This document shows positions 45,645 to 55,805 of a stretch of 64,000 nucleotides of DNA, piece after piece (position 1 is the stretch's first letter; each line of letters begins with the position of its first letter). The notes under the pieces are model-generated. The model saw only the letters and a list, made by a program, of their open reading frames with translations. It was not told where the DNA came from and made no database searches. A program made the position numbers and the translations under genes. This DNA is from Cristatella mucedo (lineage: Eukaryota > Bryozoa > Phylactolaemata > Cristatellidae), in assembly GCA_009760855.2 (NCBI GenBank), contig WPIO01000077.1:1709001-1773000 (forward strand). Reading direction: 5' to 3'.

Positions 45645-46864
45645 CTGTGGACGGCGAGAACCAGGATGCCTTTATTTTACCGAAAGTACGGCTAACAACG
45701 CCACCATCCCATCGTGTAGCTGTCTCAAAGAAACACCTTCACCTCATAGTGGGCGTAAACGAAGCCAAATGATCGGGAAAAGCAAGAGAGTAGTAGGTCA
45801 TGCACATGGAGAATGGCCCGGCAGCTAACACACGCGGGTCAATAGTGCTAACGATTGATGACGCGAATTCCTGCAATAGTCGCTACATGTGTTCCAAAAG
45901 AACGCTATTGAAATGCAGCCAAGATGCCCCTTCACCTTGACCGGGTCTGCTATCTAGTGATAGACCGTGACAATGTCAAGTTTTGGCTTCCCAATTTTAA
46001 GATCAGCCCTCTCAAGAATATTTCCTTTAAGCCTATGGATAATTACTCTGAAAATATTTCATTTAAGCCTATGGATAACTACTTTGAACTTGGGTAAGTG
46101 TCATGCACAATTTCATTTTGAGGCCACCGAAAGTAATTTTCATGAATACTACAGCGATACATTTTTTGTGCAACCGCTCTGTCAGCATAGTATCGCTGCG
46201 GTAGTGACGTTAAGAACCTATGTTAGCTGCCGCAGCCAAATGTGTAGAGCACACTTTCGTCAAGGAAAATGCCAAGTTTCGGGCTATAGGTGAGCGAATA
46301 TTTGTAAGATGCGTACGAAATATTTGAAGCGGTTCAAACACGAACGCGCGAATAACCACGTCGAAGGAAAACACACTAGCTACGATTGTTACCCTTGGTC
46401 ACTAGATTGGTACCTCTAAAAAACCTGTAATTTGCAAGTGAATACTCGTGCCTTTTTAGTTAGCGTCTTTGCTTAGCTTTCCTCGATTCAGAACTATCTG
46501 GTTCAGGTCCTGGCGCCTAAAATTGTTCAGAGAGCCAGAGTATGGCACTTGCGGAAAAACCTTTTATCAACCTCTCCTGCAGCGGATTAATCCTCAAAAT
46601 GTTTTTTGAGTAGTAGTGCTTCGGTCTATAACTTGACGCGATGTAGGAGGCCCTTGATAATTTCACATCTATATTCCACTTCGATCATATTGCGGTGTGG
46701 GGAGATCATCGACAGTTATAGTGAAGTGAGCTCGTGCTGTTCGAATTTGCTTTAGGACGCAGTTCCGCCAGGCATCCTGGCTCGTGTAAATGATTGATAC
46801 GGATTGCTCACACAAACCAGGACGTGGAGAGCTTACTTGGAAAGCTGCCCGACTACTCAGTACA
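45645..46864. other. Gene A long intron, 3' part
   Basis: I searched the minus strand for the missing exon (phase 0 to phase 2, about 80 bp, with a Pro-Arg after a helix) and found no convincing candidate. A 36-bp tandem duplication containing TTTAAGCCTATGGATAA lies at 46018-46089. Confidence 0.35.
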
Positions 46865-47040
46865 TAAAAAAAGTAATATTAGCTGATTTAACAGCTTCAT
46901 TTGAATAGTGACAGAAGAGCCTTGACGGCTATCACTACCGCCGGCTGTTGGCAATAAAGGATGGCCCGCTGCAGGCTTCAAACCCACGACCTCGGTCATG
47001 AAGAGCGATTACCTTACCTTCTTGGCTATCACGGCCCTAA
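46865..47040 (-). mobile_element. SINE-B copy 7
   Basis: Minus-strand copy: GCCGTGATAGCCAAGAAGGT, GGTAATCGC, CGACCGAGG..CGTGGGTTTGAAGCCTGC, AAGGCTCTTCTGTCACTATT, TGTTAAATCAGCTAATATTA. Confidence 0.83.
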
Positions 47041-47870
47041 AAATTTCAAAGCTAGAAAATATGCCAGAGTTAGCATGCTCGACTAATACGCTGCTACCAC
47101 TGCCTTGCAGCAGTCAGAGCTAGGAAAGATGTCAGCTCTAGGACGCTGGGCTCCGGTGCCGCTACAGCAAAAGCTCTTGCCTCAAGTAACAATCTTGCAG
47201 ACGCAAGCCGCGGTCGCCGGTGCTTGATGAAAACAAGTGACACCCTTAGAAAACGAAAGAGAAGCTCAGTTAACAGACGTTAATACATATCGGCGGAAGA
47301 TCCAGTTAGGCTTTCACACTACTTGCATCTGGCCATAAATACGACAGAATTGCTTGGTTCTGCACTCGAACTCACGACCTGGGTAAGTGCGAGAACCATA
47401 CAGACAGGCTGAAACCCAGTGTCGAAAAGAGAAGCTGCTTAAACTCCCTCATTTATTCATCGGAACAGACGGCTTAGCCGATTTGCACCTACCCGGTTTG
47501 CAGAGGGCAAAAGGAATTGCCAAACAGGTGAACCATTTTAGGTCACAGTTACCTCATTGTCTGCTTATGATTGAATTTCTTCTTTCGCGTTTTTTACGCC
47601 ACAGCTCATTCTTCGTCGTTTTTTCTAGCGCTGCCGCTATTTGAATTCACTTTAGCATGGCTCTCTTGTTCATCCTTAGGGCGCTGAACTGACTCGCCAG
47701 TTCAAATCCCGTTGTGAAGTCTGAAAAAGCTCGTTTTACTAGACTACTCTGTGGGCACCTCTGTGGGCCGGTCATTGCCTTCCCGTGGTTCCGCGCCCAC
47801 GCCCACGGTCCATCCCAGAGCGTGACGCGTTCCTTGCTGCGCAATTTACGTCTTGCCTGTGCGTCGGCGA
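47041..47870. other. Gene A long intron, middle part
   Basis: No exon identified. AGTTCAAATCCCGT at about 47700-47713 looks like an isolated box B, probably a SINE relic. Confidence 0.35.
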
Positions 47871-50315
47871 GTAATAATAATAATAATAATATTGCACTTG
47901 ATAAAGCGCCCTCAGAGAACTTAATCTCTTTCTAGGCGCTTTACATTTGCTGCAAAGTGATACGCAATAGAATAGTAAGTAAAATCATGCATGAAAAACA
48001 AACAAAATGAATAACATGGTTAGGGGTTACATGCACTGGGTCAGCATGCAAATGTGGTTAGTGGCAGCATGAACAGTGTCAGCACGCATAAGCACATCGA
48101 GGACGAATCACAAGGACCCACTAAATGCTGTCCTAAATAGGTATGTTTTTAAGTTTCTTTTAAATGTGGTCAGGTCAGGGGATGTTCTGATGCAGGTCGG
48201 GAGGAAGTTCCAGGCTGTGGGAGCATACGAGCTAAATGCATGGTCTCCAAAGGATTTAAGGTTTGTACGAGGTATTTCTAGACTGTTGGATTCCGAAAAG
48301 CGAGTGGTACGATGCTTTGCCTGATGGGGTAGTATATCTGAAAGGTAGGCTGGAGCCATAGATTGAAGAGACCTAAAAGTGAGCGACAAAACCTTGAAGT
48401 CAATCCGTTGCTTGACTGGTAGCCAGTGCAGGTCGGCGAGAAGTGGAGTAATGTGGCAACTGCGACGCTCACGACAGACAAGTCTAGCTGCAGAGTTTTG
48501 CACCAGCTGCAATCGCCTGATCGCACATGCTGGTAGGCCTGTAAGCAGTGAGTTGCAGAAGTCGAGACGAGATGTCACGAATGCATGGACCAACTTAGAT
48601 GTGGTATCCTTATCTAAACAAGCCCTAATTTTAGCAATGTTATGAAGCTGAAAATAGGCTGATTTGACTGTGGAGCTGATGTGGTCGTCTAACGAGAGGT
48701 CGCTTTGGAATATGACACCTAGATTTCGAGCTGATGCAACTGGAGATATGCTGGCAGAGCCAATTTTGAAAGTCAGCCTTTCCAATTTCTGAATAACACT
48801 AGGTTTGCCCATAACTAGTAAGTTAGTTTTATCATCGTTTAGTTTTAGAAAATTTGCTGCCATCCATGATCGGATGTCATCAATGCATGCAGCAAGTGAG
48901 TTGAGAGAATTTGAGGTGCTCGAAGGCTGGGAGGGATCAAAGCAAAGGTACAACTGAGTGTCATCCGCATAGAAGTGAAAGCCTAGATTGTGCTTGGCAA
49001 TCACATCAGCGAGAGGGAGAGTATAAACGGTGAAAAGGACCGGACCTAGCACAGAGCCCTGAGGTACTCCATATTTTAGAGGTACTTCAGATGATCTTTG
49101 TCCATTCACGTCAACACTCTGGAGTTTCCCACTGAGATAGGACCTGAACCACTGCAGAGCAGTGCCAGTGATGCCCAGGCGAGATGAGAGGCGCTCTAGA
49201 AGTACTTTGTGATCGATGGTATCAAAAGCTGCCGAAAGATCGAGCAAAACAAGAAGAGACACTCTACCCATGTCTGCATTCCTAAGTAGGTCGTTGTATA
49301 CCCAAAGCAATGCTGACTCTGTGGAGTGATTAGCTCTAAAGCCAGACTGGAACTTACTAGCAAGGTGTGAGGTTTCGATATACGAGTTCAGCTGGTCTGC
49401 CACGACCCGTTGCAGTGTCTTTGATAGGAATGGTAGAAGGGAGACTGGGCGGTAGTTGCTTAAGTTCTCTTGGTCTAGTGTAGCTTTCTTGAGAAGTGGC
49501 CTGACTACAGCTTTTTTGAAAGGTGCTGGGACCTGACCTGAGACTAATGACATATTAATGATGTTGGTTATGCATGGCAGCAGCAGATCAATGCAACGTA
49601 GGAGCAGGACAGTGGGAATAGGGTCCAGTGGACTTGTTGTCTTCTTTGATTGAGATACGAGCTTTAGGACTACATCACTAGTGACCTGTTTAAATGCAGA
49701 CATTGAGGCGCAGCCAGGAACCGAGGAACAGCATTCTAGTGGGAAGGTTGTCATCGCAGGGATGGATTCCCTGATTTTGTCTATCTTCTGCACAAAGAAT
49801 CGAGAGAAGCGATCGGCTAGATCATCACAAGGATCATCAGGTAAGGAGCTAACCTGGGAACGGTTGAGGAGATGGTTTATTGTCGACACCAGCATTTTTG
49901 GATTGTGCATCTGTGATTCAACAATGTTTCTATAGAAGCTAGACCTAGCCTTTGCTAGGATCGATTGGTACGACCTACAGTAGTCTTCATATGCCTGTCG
50001 ATGGACAGTTAGTCCGGATCTTTTGTATGCCTTTTCAAGCTTTCGTTTTGTAGACTTGGCTAGTTTAATGTCTGTGGTAAACCATAGGCCGTCTGGGCGG
50101 GGGCGCACAGTGCGCTTTGTCAAAGGTGCAAACTCGTCGAGCGTGTCAGCTAGTGTCGTGTTGTAGCAATCTACCAGTGATAACAGAGCGGAGGGAGGAC
50201 TGAGCAGCAAAGGTGAAGCAGATATGCTCGCACGGACAGCATCGATGTCAAGGGTCTTGAGGTTTCGCGATTCACAGGTTATTTTAGAGGAGAATGTGGG
50301 CACACACTGTAGATT
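47871..50315 (-). mobile_element. LINE-A copy 7, youngest-looking
   Basis: ATT-repeat tail and hairpin at 47871-47945, full 3' UTR, then one uninterrupted coding frame to the 5' truncation point near 50315. It lies inside the long intron of gene A, in the same orientation. It lacks the endonuclease. The absence of any stop or frameshift over about 2.2 kb marks it as a recent insertion. Confidence 0.93.
48108..50315 (-). CDS. LINE-A reverse transcriptase, intact, endonuclease missing
   Basis: About 735 residues: linker (SITACESRNLKTLD-type start), KLAKSTKRKLEKAYKRSGL, LSNYRPVSLLPFLSKTLQ, FQSGFRANHSTESALL, LLDLSAAFDTIDH (about 49215), GVPQGSVLGP (about 49060), FYADDTQLY (about 48970), then HWLPVKQRIDFKVL and the end TAFSGSL. 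All catalytic motifs are intact. On the same frame 50316-50702 adds 129 residues of flanking, non-LINE sequence up to an ATG; that extension is probably chance, although a chimeric protein cannot be excluded. The enzyme could supply reverse transcriptase in trans if expressed. Confidence 0.88.
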   Translation of the reverse strand, partial: NLQCVPTFSSKITCESRNLKTLDIDAVRASISASPLLLSPPSALLSLVDCYNTTLADTLDEFAPLTKRTVRPRPDGLWFTTDIKLAKSTKRKLEKAYKRSGLTVHRQAYEDYCRSYQSILAKARSSFYRNIVESQMHNPKMLVSTINHLLNRSQVSSLPDDPCDDLADRFSRFFVQKIDKIRESIPAMTTFPLECCSSVPGCASMSAFKQVTSDVVLKLVSQSKKTTSPLDPIPTVLLLRCIDLLLPCITNIINMSLVSGQVPAPFKKAVVRPLLKKATLDQENLSNYRPVSLLPFLSKTLQRVVADQLNSYIETSHLASKFQSGFRANHSTESALLWVYNDLLRNADMGRVSLLVLLDLSAAFDTIDHKVLLERLSSRLGITGTALQWFRSYLSGKLQSVDVNGQRSSEVPLKYGVPQGSVLGPVLFTVYTLPLADVIAKHNLGFHFYADDTQLYLCFDPSQPSSTSNSLNSLAACIDDIRSWMAANFLKLNDDKTNLLVMGKPSVIQKLERLTFKIGSASISPVASARNLGVIFQSDLSLDDHISSTVKSAYFQLHNIAKIRACLDKDTTSKLVHAFVTSRLDFCNSLLTGLPACAIRRLQLVQNSAARLVCRERRSCHITPLLADLHWLPVKQRIDFKVLSLTFRSLQSMAPAYLSDILPHQAKHRTTRFSESNSLEIPRTNLKSFGDHAFSSYAPTAWNFLPTCIRTSPDLTTFKRNLKTYLFRTAFSGSL

Positions 50316-51084
50316 GATACGCACGCTCTGCACTCCCTTTCTATCCTTCTCTTTTATCTTCGCGCTCTGGAGCTGCGTCCACGACGGCTTCCACTGCATT
50401 CGTTTGCACCCTCGCTCGATCGCGTTTGCCTGCATGCACACATTACAGCCTTCATCGTCATCACCGCAGCTCGCTTCAAGGGGGCTTCGTTCTTCGTGGC
50501 GCCGCCCAGCGTGCTCATGAGCCCCTACACATTTGCTTGTGCCGCCGCCCGCCTCCCTGGGTATCAACGAGGCCCTTACTAGTAAATTAAATTGCCGACT
50601 ATGAAAAGCCGAATGTCCAAGTATAAAAAAGTCCAGTATAGTGCTGATCCGGAAGAAAAAATACTGTAGTTGATTGATTTTTGCTCTTGCCTTTGTCCAC
50701 ATCTAAGATTTACTAGAAGCAGCAGACTATTTTAGGATGCTGCTCTCTGAAGACGTCTCAACAGACAAACTAAAAAAAGACGAACTCCCATCTTTTCTTT
50801 TGTAAAGCAGGCATGCAAGGATACGCAATGGACCGGGAAAGCAGGGCTCGCCGTAGAAATAGTGGATTAGCCAAACGCTATTAGACACCTATAGTGCATG
50901 CGTAGCCGGACCTCGGCTATGTGCAGAGGCTCATGGTAGATGGGTTTTTATAATTCAAGTTCATTGTACAATATCTATTTATACATTTACTGTCAATTGA
51001 AAAACATGGAGCTATGCTGCTTATTCTATACTGCAAGTAAATATTGGTGTCCGTTCAACTTGACAGTGCTTCGTAATGTTTAGC
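50316..51084. other. Gene A long intron, LINE-A 5' flank
   Basis: CpG-containing at 50320-50580, where the LINE frame stays open by chance. No repeat recognised. Confidence 0.35.
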
Positions 51085-51208
51085 TGTACACTTAATCTTT
51101 ATTCAGGCACTTCACATATACCACGGGGCTCAAACCCACGAGGTCGGCCAGATCTTGATCGGGTCGGACACTAACCTTAACCACTTGGCTAAATCAGCTC
51201 GTCAAACC
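51085..51208 (-). mobile_element. SINE-A copy, diverged
   Basis: Minus strand: GAGCTGATTTAGCCAAGTGG, box B GTGGGTTTGAGCCCCG, AAGTGCCTGAATAAAGATTAAG. The second hairpin arm is lost at the 3' end. Confidence 0.7.
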
Positions 51209-53284
51209 AAGAGAATGTGGGTCCACCTGCTGCAACCGGAAGTCATGGCACGCCGACCATTCTGATAATTAAGGACCCACGGCAAATATGAACGTTACTT
51301 CTCGTGGCGAATTAAGCACCTATGGACGGCATACTTGTGAATGACTTTCAAGGACGGGTGTGTTGGAGGCCAACAGCCGGCGTAAAATGTGCAGCTCTGC
51401 TTCTATACCGCTTGCACTGTGCTTTATACTTATTGCATTCGGTAACTCTCTAATGCAACAAGTTTACTTCGTCATTATAAAAAATACGACTTCTGGGACA
51501 CAAGAAATAGTCGGGTACTTGTCAAGGTGCGCTTTCTGTCACTATTATTTTCAGAAAGCTCATTCTAATTTTTTACGGCAGCCGTTACGCAAGTCGAAGA
51601 ATAATTTCTCGCTGCACTAGCACGTGGCTACTCCGAAAATTTTTGAATCGCCTGGCTGCTACCCTATGGATCGCACGACCTGCCATGTGCCCAGAGAGAT
51701 AATACACGGAGGCAAATTATGCAGGACAGTTTTAAAGTGTACATTTCACTCAACCATGCCTTTCATGTCTTCAGGATCTGGCTTAACCTCATCCAAGCAC
51801 AATATGATACAATGATGAGCTTGGGTGAGTGTCATGGAGGAATACCACACGAATGTGTGCATGGCTTTTTTCTTAGAGCCATCGCTCGGCTATATGATAG
51901 TATGCATAATACAATAGTAGATATATAGTAGTACAGATATTGCCAGCTCGGCCATCTCCGGCTTCATGCCGCCCGAAAGACTGGGAGCAAACCGGCCACG
52001 CCAACTCTTGCCTAGCGCTAGTACCCTAGACAAATCGAACATCTAACCGATTAGGAATACCTCCGAAGTGTTCGATACAAGAAATCTGTCTAATCGTAGT
52101 GAATTAGGCGAAGCCCCAGCCAGCTCTTACGCTACTTGGTGCGACTCTCTACGTGACGGGAAACGAGCAAACCCAAAGGCTGCCCATTTCCGAGCCATTT
52201 TCGAAAGCCTGGCACCAGTCACTTACGTGGCATCAATAGCTTGGCACAAGACGGACGATGCAGGAAGTAGGATCCCCAAAAGGGACGAGAATGAGAGCAC
52301 CTGAAAAATTTGACCGCAATGCGAACATGTCAAGATCCTGTTAGGTGGGTGTGCCGGTTCAGCTTCGAGCTTTGCAAGCCGAGTAACGAGTTGCAAAAGG
52401 CAATGGATTCAATAAATAATAAAGAAATACAATTCCCCTGACTGATACTAACTCAAGAGCTCGTCTGTTATTGCAGCGATCACAATGGCGCCTTTCGGTG
52501 TCTTGACGGTTACTCGGTCTTTTTCTGATGGCCTTGCATTGTTCTCTCCTCCTACGAGTCTACACACAATCTCCCATACCTTGCATGCTCACACCACACT
52601 GATGCGTACCCACAAGCAAATATGCATATTAAAACATAGACAAACGAACTCTGTTACCTACCTCTCTCCTCTCTCTTTCTCTCTCTCTCTCTCTATCGTT
52701 CCTAGACAAAGCCTAGCCCTAGTCCTAAGTCAGTCTTTAATGCTTCAAAACTATTTCTCTCTTTTTACATCATTTGTATATCTTCCATAGCTTCCATTTT
52801 CCATCATCTCCTTTGGCTCATCAGTTCTTCACTCAGTTACTCAGTCCTTGATCAGTCTCCTTTACTCTCCACCCACTCACTGCTCTCTCAACTCTCTCGT
52901 CTCTCTAAACCCTCTCTCGCTCTCTCTCCCTCCCATTCTCTCTGTCTCTTCCCCTCCGTCTCTCTCACTCACTTTTTTCACCAGCCCCTCCGTCCCCCCC
53001 TTTTTCGGTGCATCTCTACAGAGCTGCTTTCTGGGGGCAGCACTGTTTCTTTCAAGATCAATAGAACTGTTCAGGCGGTTCAAGCCGATAATGCCCCGCC
53101 GAGGCTTTGCATTTCTCTTGAACCAGTCACATAGCTCGGCTGTTTCCTTGCAGCTATTACAATTTTAGCATCTCAGCCCTCCAAACAGTTTTTGACGCTG
53201 TAAATTATTCCATTCATTGCTGCCCCCACAGATACTCGATTTCATTCTTCAAATTGGCTCGATTACCAGATGTACTGTCTTACC
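51209..53284. other. Gene A long intron, 5' part
   Basis: No exon confirmed. 52650-53010 is strongly pyrimidine-rich on the plus strand, with a CTCTCT run at about 52667-52696, so the minus-strand transcript would be purine-rich there. Confidence 0.35.
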
Positions 53285-53438
53285 GGATATACGCTGATGA
53301 TCATCATGTGGTACCCATTTTTAAGCCAAAGCTTAGCATTTCCTCTGATAAGACAACACCCGTAAATAAACAAGGCCCAAGTCAGCATCGTGCTGACACC
53401 AGCGACGCCCACCATTGAAAGCGTCGATGTTGAAGAGG
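53285..53438 (-). pseudogene. OST-alpha-like first-membrane exon with one base missing (gene A?)
   Basis: Homologue of the exon at 3972-4126, bounded by acceptor TTGTAG and donor CCG|GTAAAG at the same positions. It is 154 bp rather than 155: a base is missing in the GGAATGC context where gene B has a codon more, so the frame breaks after WALFIYGCCLIRG. Restoring the length would give NAKLWLKNGYHMMIISVYP, and 31 of 52 residues would equal gene B. It lies upstream of the gene A exons in the right order and strand. Either gene A's start is dead, or this is a homopolymer read error, or another exon replaces it. Confidence 0.7.
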
Positions 53439-55805
53439 CTACAATACAGACGAAAGTGGTGTCAGAGCACTGGCAAATTACTTGCTCTTTGCCTGGCTGA
53501 TTTGGGATTACTTTAGAAACAATACCGAAAACGCTATTGGTGAAAATAAAGGCAATCGTAATAAAATGCGAAGCTGCAGGTTAACGCGGTAATGGAGAAG
53601 GACATTTTCTGCTACTGGTAACTCACAGGCCATTCGATCGTCTTTACTTAAACTCCTCCGAGCCCCACATCATTTGGTCTGCTAAAATCTAACATCTCGC
53701 ACTGATATTAGGGCCGACTCACACCACAGTGGCAAACGATACTGGAGTCGTCTCTACCGGCGTTGGCCGGCATGAGCAGCAGATGTGGTCTGTGGCAAAA
53801 GCAGACTGGATAGTCGGAGTCAGGCAACCAATATCAATTACAAAAACGAACACTCACTCACTCGCGTAGAGTACTAGAATCAGGCTCGAGTGCGTAAGTG
53901 GAAACTTACGGGTAAGCTGGGCCGTTGCCCTGTATTTGAGTGTAGTGGAATGCTTGGCTGGCTAACTTGAGTCGGTGCAACACTGCGCCAGATCAAAGGT
54001 TGCACAATCGCTCACAGCTGGAGGCGCACAACTTTGCACTCGGTTTCTTGACTTCGCTGCCTTCAGCCGTTCTAGACTTTCGAAATAATGCACTGAACTG
54101 CAACTCACAGTTGATTTTCATTGCGGCTACACTCCTCAACTATCTCCTTCCTTGTCGTTTTCTCATCTCAGAAATCGCTCTATACTCAAATATGGGCGCG
54201 ATCGCTCATCATTTGTACAAAGTGCCATGACTGGGCGCATGGCTTCATTTTCAATATCTGCGCGAGACTGTGTGTCTGTCAAACCTGACTGATGAAATAT
54301 AACCAAGAACTAACAGATCAGTTGTAGCTCAGTGCAATCACAGCTCAATTCTAAAATCGAGGTCCCGCGAAAAATTTCTTAGAGCCATCACCATCCTGCT
54401 CCAAGCGATAATCAGTTTCGTGCTGCCGATTTTACTAGTTCAGTCAACTAATCATCTCATTAGTCTACTGAACTCAAGGACATTCAAACATCGTAGGTTA
54501 TTTCTCTGTCCGGTATTTAAGAAATGGCTGGATGCGGCGGGTGTTTTAACCCCCCCCCACTAACTAGGATACTTAACGGATTTACTTTTGTTGCTTATGC
54601 ACTAGTAATAAACGTACAGGTTTGAAGCTTTCAAATTTTCAAATTCAATAGGCTAAGCGAGTGCTATGGTAGAGAGGTTTCCTTAGACTACTTGCCGCTG
54701 AAGCTTTTCATTGTGAGCAATTCACAGACAATAGTGTTAATCTCAAGCGACGGTAACTGGAAAACTTGAAAGAGATGGCCTATTGGAAGGTCAGGCGATA
54801 TAGCAAAGAATTAGCAGTGGAGGATGGGAAATAATAAGCACCAGAATTCATACCAGGCTCACACTTAAAATTTCGAATATAAATTATGAAGACGCTAACG
54901 TCTTGCAATTCTGTTCTGTTGATACCCGTCAGAGGCTACCTATTCATGGCAGTATGCTTTTTATTTGTGCTCTCTTACTTTATGTGTACATGCAACCATA
55001 AAAAGATATATACATATATTCAACAGATACTGAGTGCGAAAACGTATAGGCATGAGCAAACGCTGACAATTTCTGTCCCCTGTGCCCGACAGTGGCCCCG
55101 ACCTCGTGTCAAACTCAAGCCGAGGCGCTGAAGCAGCGTTGCAGGGAGGTCAACTCCTACTTCCATTATCGGTTATCTGTCTAACTCAATTGATACTCAA
55201 AACTGAACCATATTATTTACCTTAGCATACACGGAATGCTTGCTCTACAAGTAGGCTATGTACAGTATCCCGTGCACTCCACACCTCTTTTCTGCAATAC
55301 AGTACCACTGCTACTATCTTCGGGTCCGTTGGAGCTGCCAAGCGGTAAAGTAATCCAATCCATAAAATACTTGACGATTTCACGCGTTACATTTAATGGA
55401 TCGCTTGGAGAAAGAAATTACTTTGTAAAAACTTCAGTAGCAGAGGCTTAAAGAGAGCACTGCTTTTCCAAAAGCGTGAGGTACCCATATCTTTAGATAC
55501 CACGCCTTATGCACGTGACGTCCTCGCAATGCTTGCCTAACGATTCTAGTTAGGTCCCTCAAGCACTCAAAATTTCATCGATGCAAAGTTCAAATTTCAA
55601 ATTTCCGTAACAAAAACTAGTCGGCAGTAGTCGTGTTCAGCATGCAGTAACTTACTGTAAAGAAATTCCTCTATGGTTTGCAGGCGCATTGCACACACTA
55701 GGGACGAGTTCTTTTCAGTCATATTAGGTGCTTGAGGCGTTACTTGATACTGGCCTGTCATGGCGCCCGTGACTGAAAAAACCAAAATAAATCGATAAAA
55801 AATGT
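53439..55805. other. Upstream of gene A, unassigned
   Basis: The first 40 bases resemble the flank of the gene B exon. A minus-strand ATG at about 53770, followed by 16 codons and a GT near 53722, could be a short first exon of suitable phase, but nothing confirms it. The remainder has no recognised repeat or gene; a C run lies at about 54551-54559. Confidence 0.3.

Noticed and set aside
47101-47220. Candidate for the missing gene A exon (frame with PSVLELTSFLALTA)
   Set aside because: No acceptor in the required phase 0 and no conserved Pro-Arg; similarity is superficial.
47690-47720. Possible tRNA gene from a box B-like GTTCAAATCCCGT
   Set aside because: No cloverleaf or convincing box A at the right distance; more likely a SINE relic.
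50316-50702. N-terminal 129 residues in frame with the LINE-A reverse transcriptase
   Set aside because: Absent from all other LINE-A copies and lying beyond the truncation point; no motif. Treated as chance open flank.
53722-53770. Short minus-strand ATG segment as gene A exon 1
   Set aside because: Phase can be made to fit only with a weak donor, and there is no residue similarity to the gene B exon 1.
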